Shown here piece by piece: positions 63,236 through 64,000 of a DNA stretch of 64,000 bases (position 1 is the stretch's first letter; each line of letters starts with the position of its first letter). The notes under the pieces were generated by a model that saw only the letters and a list, made by a program, of their open reading frames with translations, made no database searches and was not told the DNA's origin. The DNA lies in NCBI RefSeq assembly GCF_011493005.1, contig NZ_CP049158.1, positions 992,001 to 1,056,000 of the forward strand. The letters are read 5' to 3'. The translations under genes and the position numbers were made by a program. Source of the DNA: Caballeronia sp. SBC1. Its GTDB lineage: Bacteria > Pseudomonadota > Gammaproteobacteria > Burkholderiales > Burkholderiaceae.

Positions 63236-63619
63236 ATGGCCATCATCGATCACCTGGATCACCTCGTTCTCACTTGCGTCGATGAAGCGGCGGCGCGCCA
63301 TTTTTACATCGAAGTCCTGCAGATGAAGCTCGAAACCTTTGGTGCGGGAAGGACTGCGTTCAAGTTCGGCAACCAGAAAATCAACGTGCATGTGCGCGGC
63401 AAGGAGTTCGAGCCGAAGGCGCATGTGCCGGCGCCGGGCGCGCTGGACCTGTGCTTCATCGCGGCCGTGCCGCTGGACGACGTGATCGCGCACTTGAAGC
63501 AGCACGAGTGGCCGATCATTGAAGGGCCGGTCGAGCGCACTGGAGCCACGCAGAAAATTCGCTCGGTCTACGTCCGCGATCCCGATCTGAACCTGATCGA
63601 GATTTCCGAGTTGATCTAA
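63236..63619 (+). CDS. VOC-family protein
   Basis: 127 residues from MAIIDHLDHLVLTCVDEAAA, with AAGGAG upstream; an ATG seven codons earlier is inside the preceding gene. Metal ligand candidates: His in LDHLVL, Glu/His in the centre (INVHVRGKEFEPKAH), and the terminal Glu in DPDLNLIEIS. Typical of small glyoxalase-like lyases or dioxygenases. It shares a transcript with the HMG-CoA-lyase-family gene. Confidence 0.9.
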   Translation: MAIIDHLDHLVLTCVDEAAARHFYIEVLQMKLETFGAGRTAFKFGNQKINVHVRGKEFEPKAHVPAPGALDLCFIAAVPLDDVIAHLKQHEWPIIEGPVERTGATQKIRSVYVRDPDLNLIEISELI

Positions 63620-63753
63620 AGGATCCGTAGGGGCTCGTCATGCAGACGCGTTCCTGGCGTCCGAATACGCCCCATAAGCGACAACAAATAGCGCCCGACG
63701 CATTCACGGATTTGCGCCGGGCCGTACAACTTCTCGCCCCCGCTCCCGCTCCC

Positions 63754-64000
63754 TCACTCCGGCAGCCGAATCCCCGACAAGCGCTCACAAGCCTCGATCA
63801 GCCGATCCTGCAAGCCTGCATCGCGAGCGGCGGCGCTCGGCTCGCGCCGTTTCATATGGAAGAAATATTCGCCGGTCACCCTTGCGGCAGGATCGTCGCT
63901 GACGGCGAGCCAAGCCTGTGTTTGCGGCGCTGCCTTCAGGTCATCCGGCGCGCCCGAGCCGCCCATTTTGGTCGGCACCCAGCCGGGATGCACGGCATTG
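63754..64000 (-). CDS. short-chain dehydrogenase/reductase, C-terminal part (5' end outside window)
   Basis: 82 codons of the C-terminus: NAVHPGWVPTKMGGSGAPDD, then WLAVSDDPAARVTGEYFFH and ending RLSGIRLPE. The HPGWV(P)T segment follows the catalytic YxxxK in classical SDR enzymes, and the late TGEYFFH strand is typical of the retinol-dehydrogenase-like group. The NAD fold and catalytic residues lie outside the window, so the reaction is unknown. Confidence 0.8.
   Translation of the reverse strand, partial: NAVHPGWVPTKMGGSGAPDDLKAAPQTQAWLAVSDDPAARVTGEYFFHMKRREPSAAARDAGLQDRLIEACERLSGIRLPE

Overview
The window looks like a chromosomal or second-replicon segment of a Burkholderiaceae bacterium of the Paraburkholderia/Caballeronia type. 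This rests on GC-rich codon use, many LysR-linked catabolic modules, proteins of familiar Burkholderia families (DUF1656/FUSC efflux, NodT-type outer membrane lipoprotein, XylR/XylA), and a Burkholderia-type intergenic repeat near 59.5 kb. The taxon is an inference; no rRNA or other phylogenetic marker is present.

Layout. 1-4.6 kb: D-xylose use (partial xylF, xylA, divergent xylR, aldose epimerase), with one 14-bp motif repeated in front of both xylF and xylA. 4.6-7.6 kb: cupredoxin and Tat-type metallophosphoesterase divergent from an ECF sigma/anti-sigma pair. 8.2-9.2 kb: two small envelope proteins. 9.3-13.8 kb: IclR regulator, polar amino-acid ABC transporter and FAD oxidase. 14-18 kb: a His-rich protein, a dCache-GGDEF diguanylate cyclase, then a gene-poor stretch with two small secreted proteins, strong terminators and a candidate sRNA. 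18-24 kb: VOC protein, short orotate phosphoribosyltransferase, NTF2-like protein, malic enzyme, D-tartrate dehydratase and its LysR regulator. 24-26 kb: MFS transporter and a transhydrogenase-like membrane protein.

26.5-41.8 kb is the core of the window: an oxalate/formyl-CoA region. It holds two formyl-CoA transferases (frc), oxalyl-CoA decarboxylase (oxc), an oxalate/formate antiporter, a FAH-family protein, a ketopantoate-reductase-like dehydrogenase, an aldehyde dehydrogenase, a PAS protein, GntR and LysR regulators, and a small membrane protein. Three promoters here (frc copy 1, the panE-like gene, oxc) carry the same bipartite element TGATATACAA-N11-CAGTATT. For frc copy 1 and oxc the similarity continues upstream, which suggests a duplicated promoter and a three-unit regulon, plausibly under the local GntR protein. 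Together the genes would import oxalate, activate it with formyl-CoA, decarboxylate oxalyl-CoA, and export formate.

42-48.8 kb: amino-acid and xenobiotic side modules (serine/threonine dehydratase, LysR + HSL-type esterase, aldo/keto reductase + LysR, threonine aldolase). 48.9-49.6 kb is a marked AT-rich island, followed by a CobS/CobT-like MoxR ATPase-VWA pair with no cobalamin genes nearby. 52.7-58.2 kb: a complete MarR-FUSC-DUF1656-HlyD-OMF aromatic-acid efflux operon. 58.4-64 kb: zinc metallopeptidase, a dispersed repeat, an MHS-family transporter, thioesterase, HMG-CoA-lyase-family enzyme, VOC protein and the 3' part of an SDR gene.

No tRNA, rRNA, CRISPR array or intact insertion sequence was seen.
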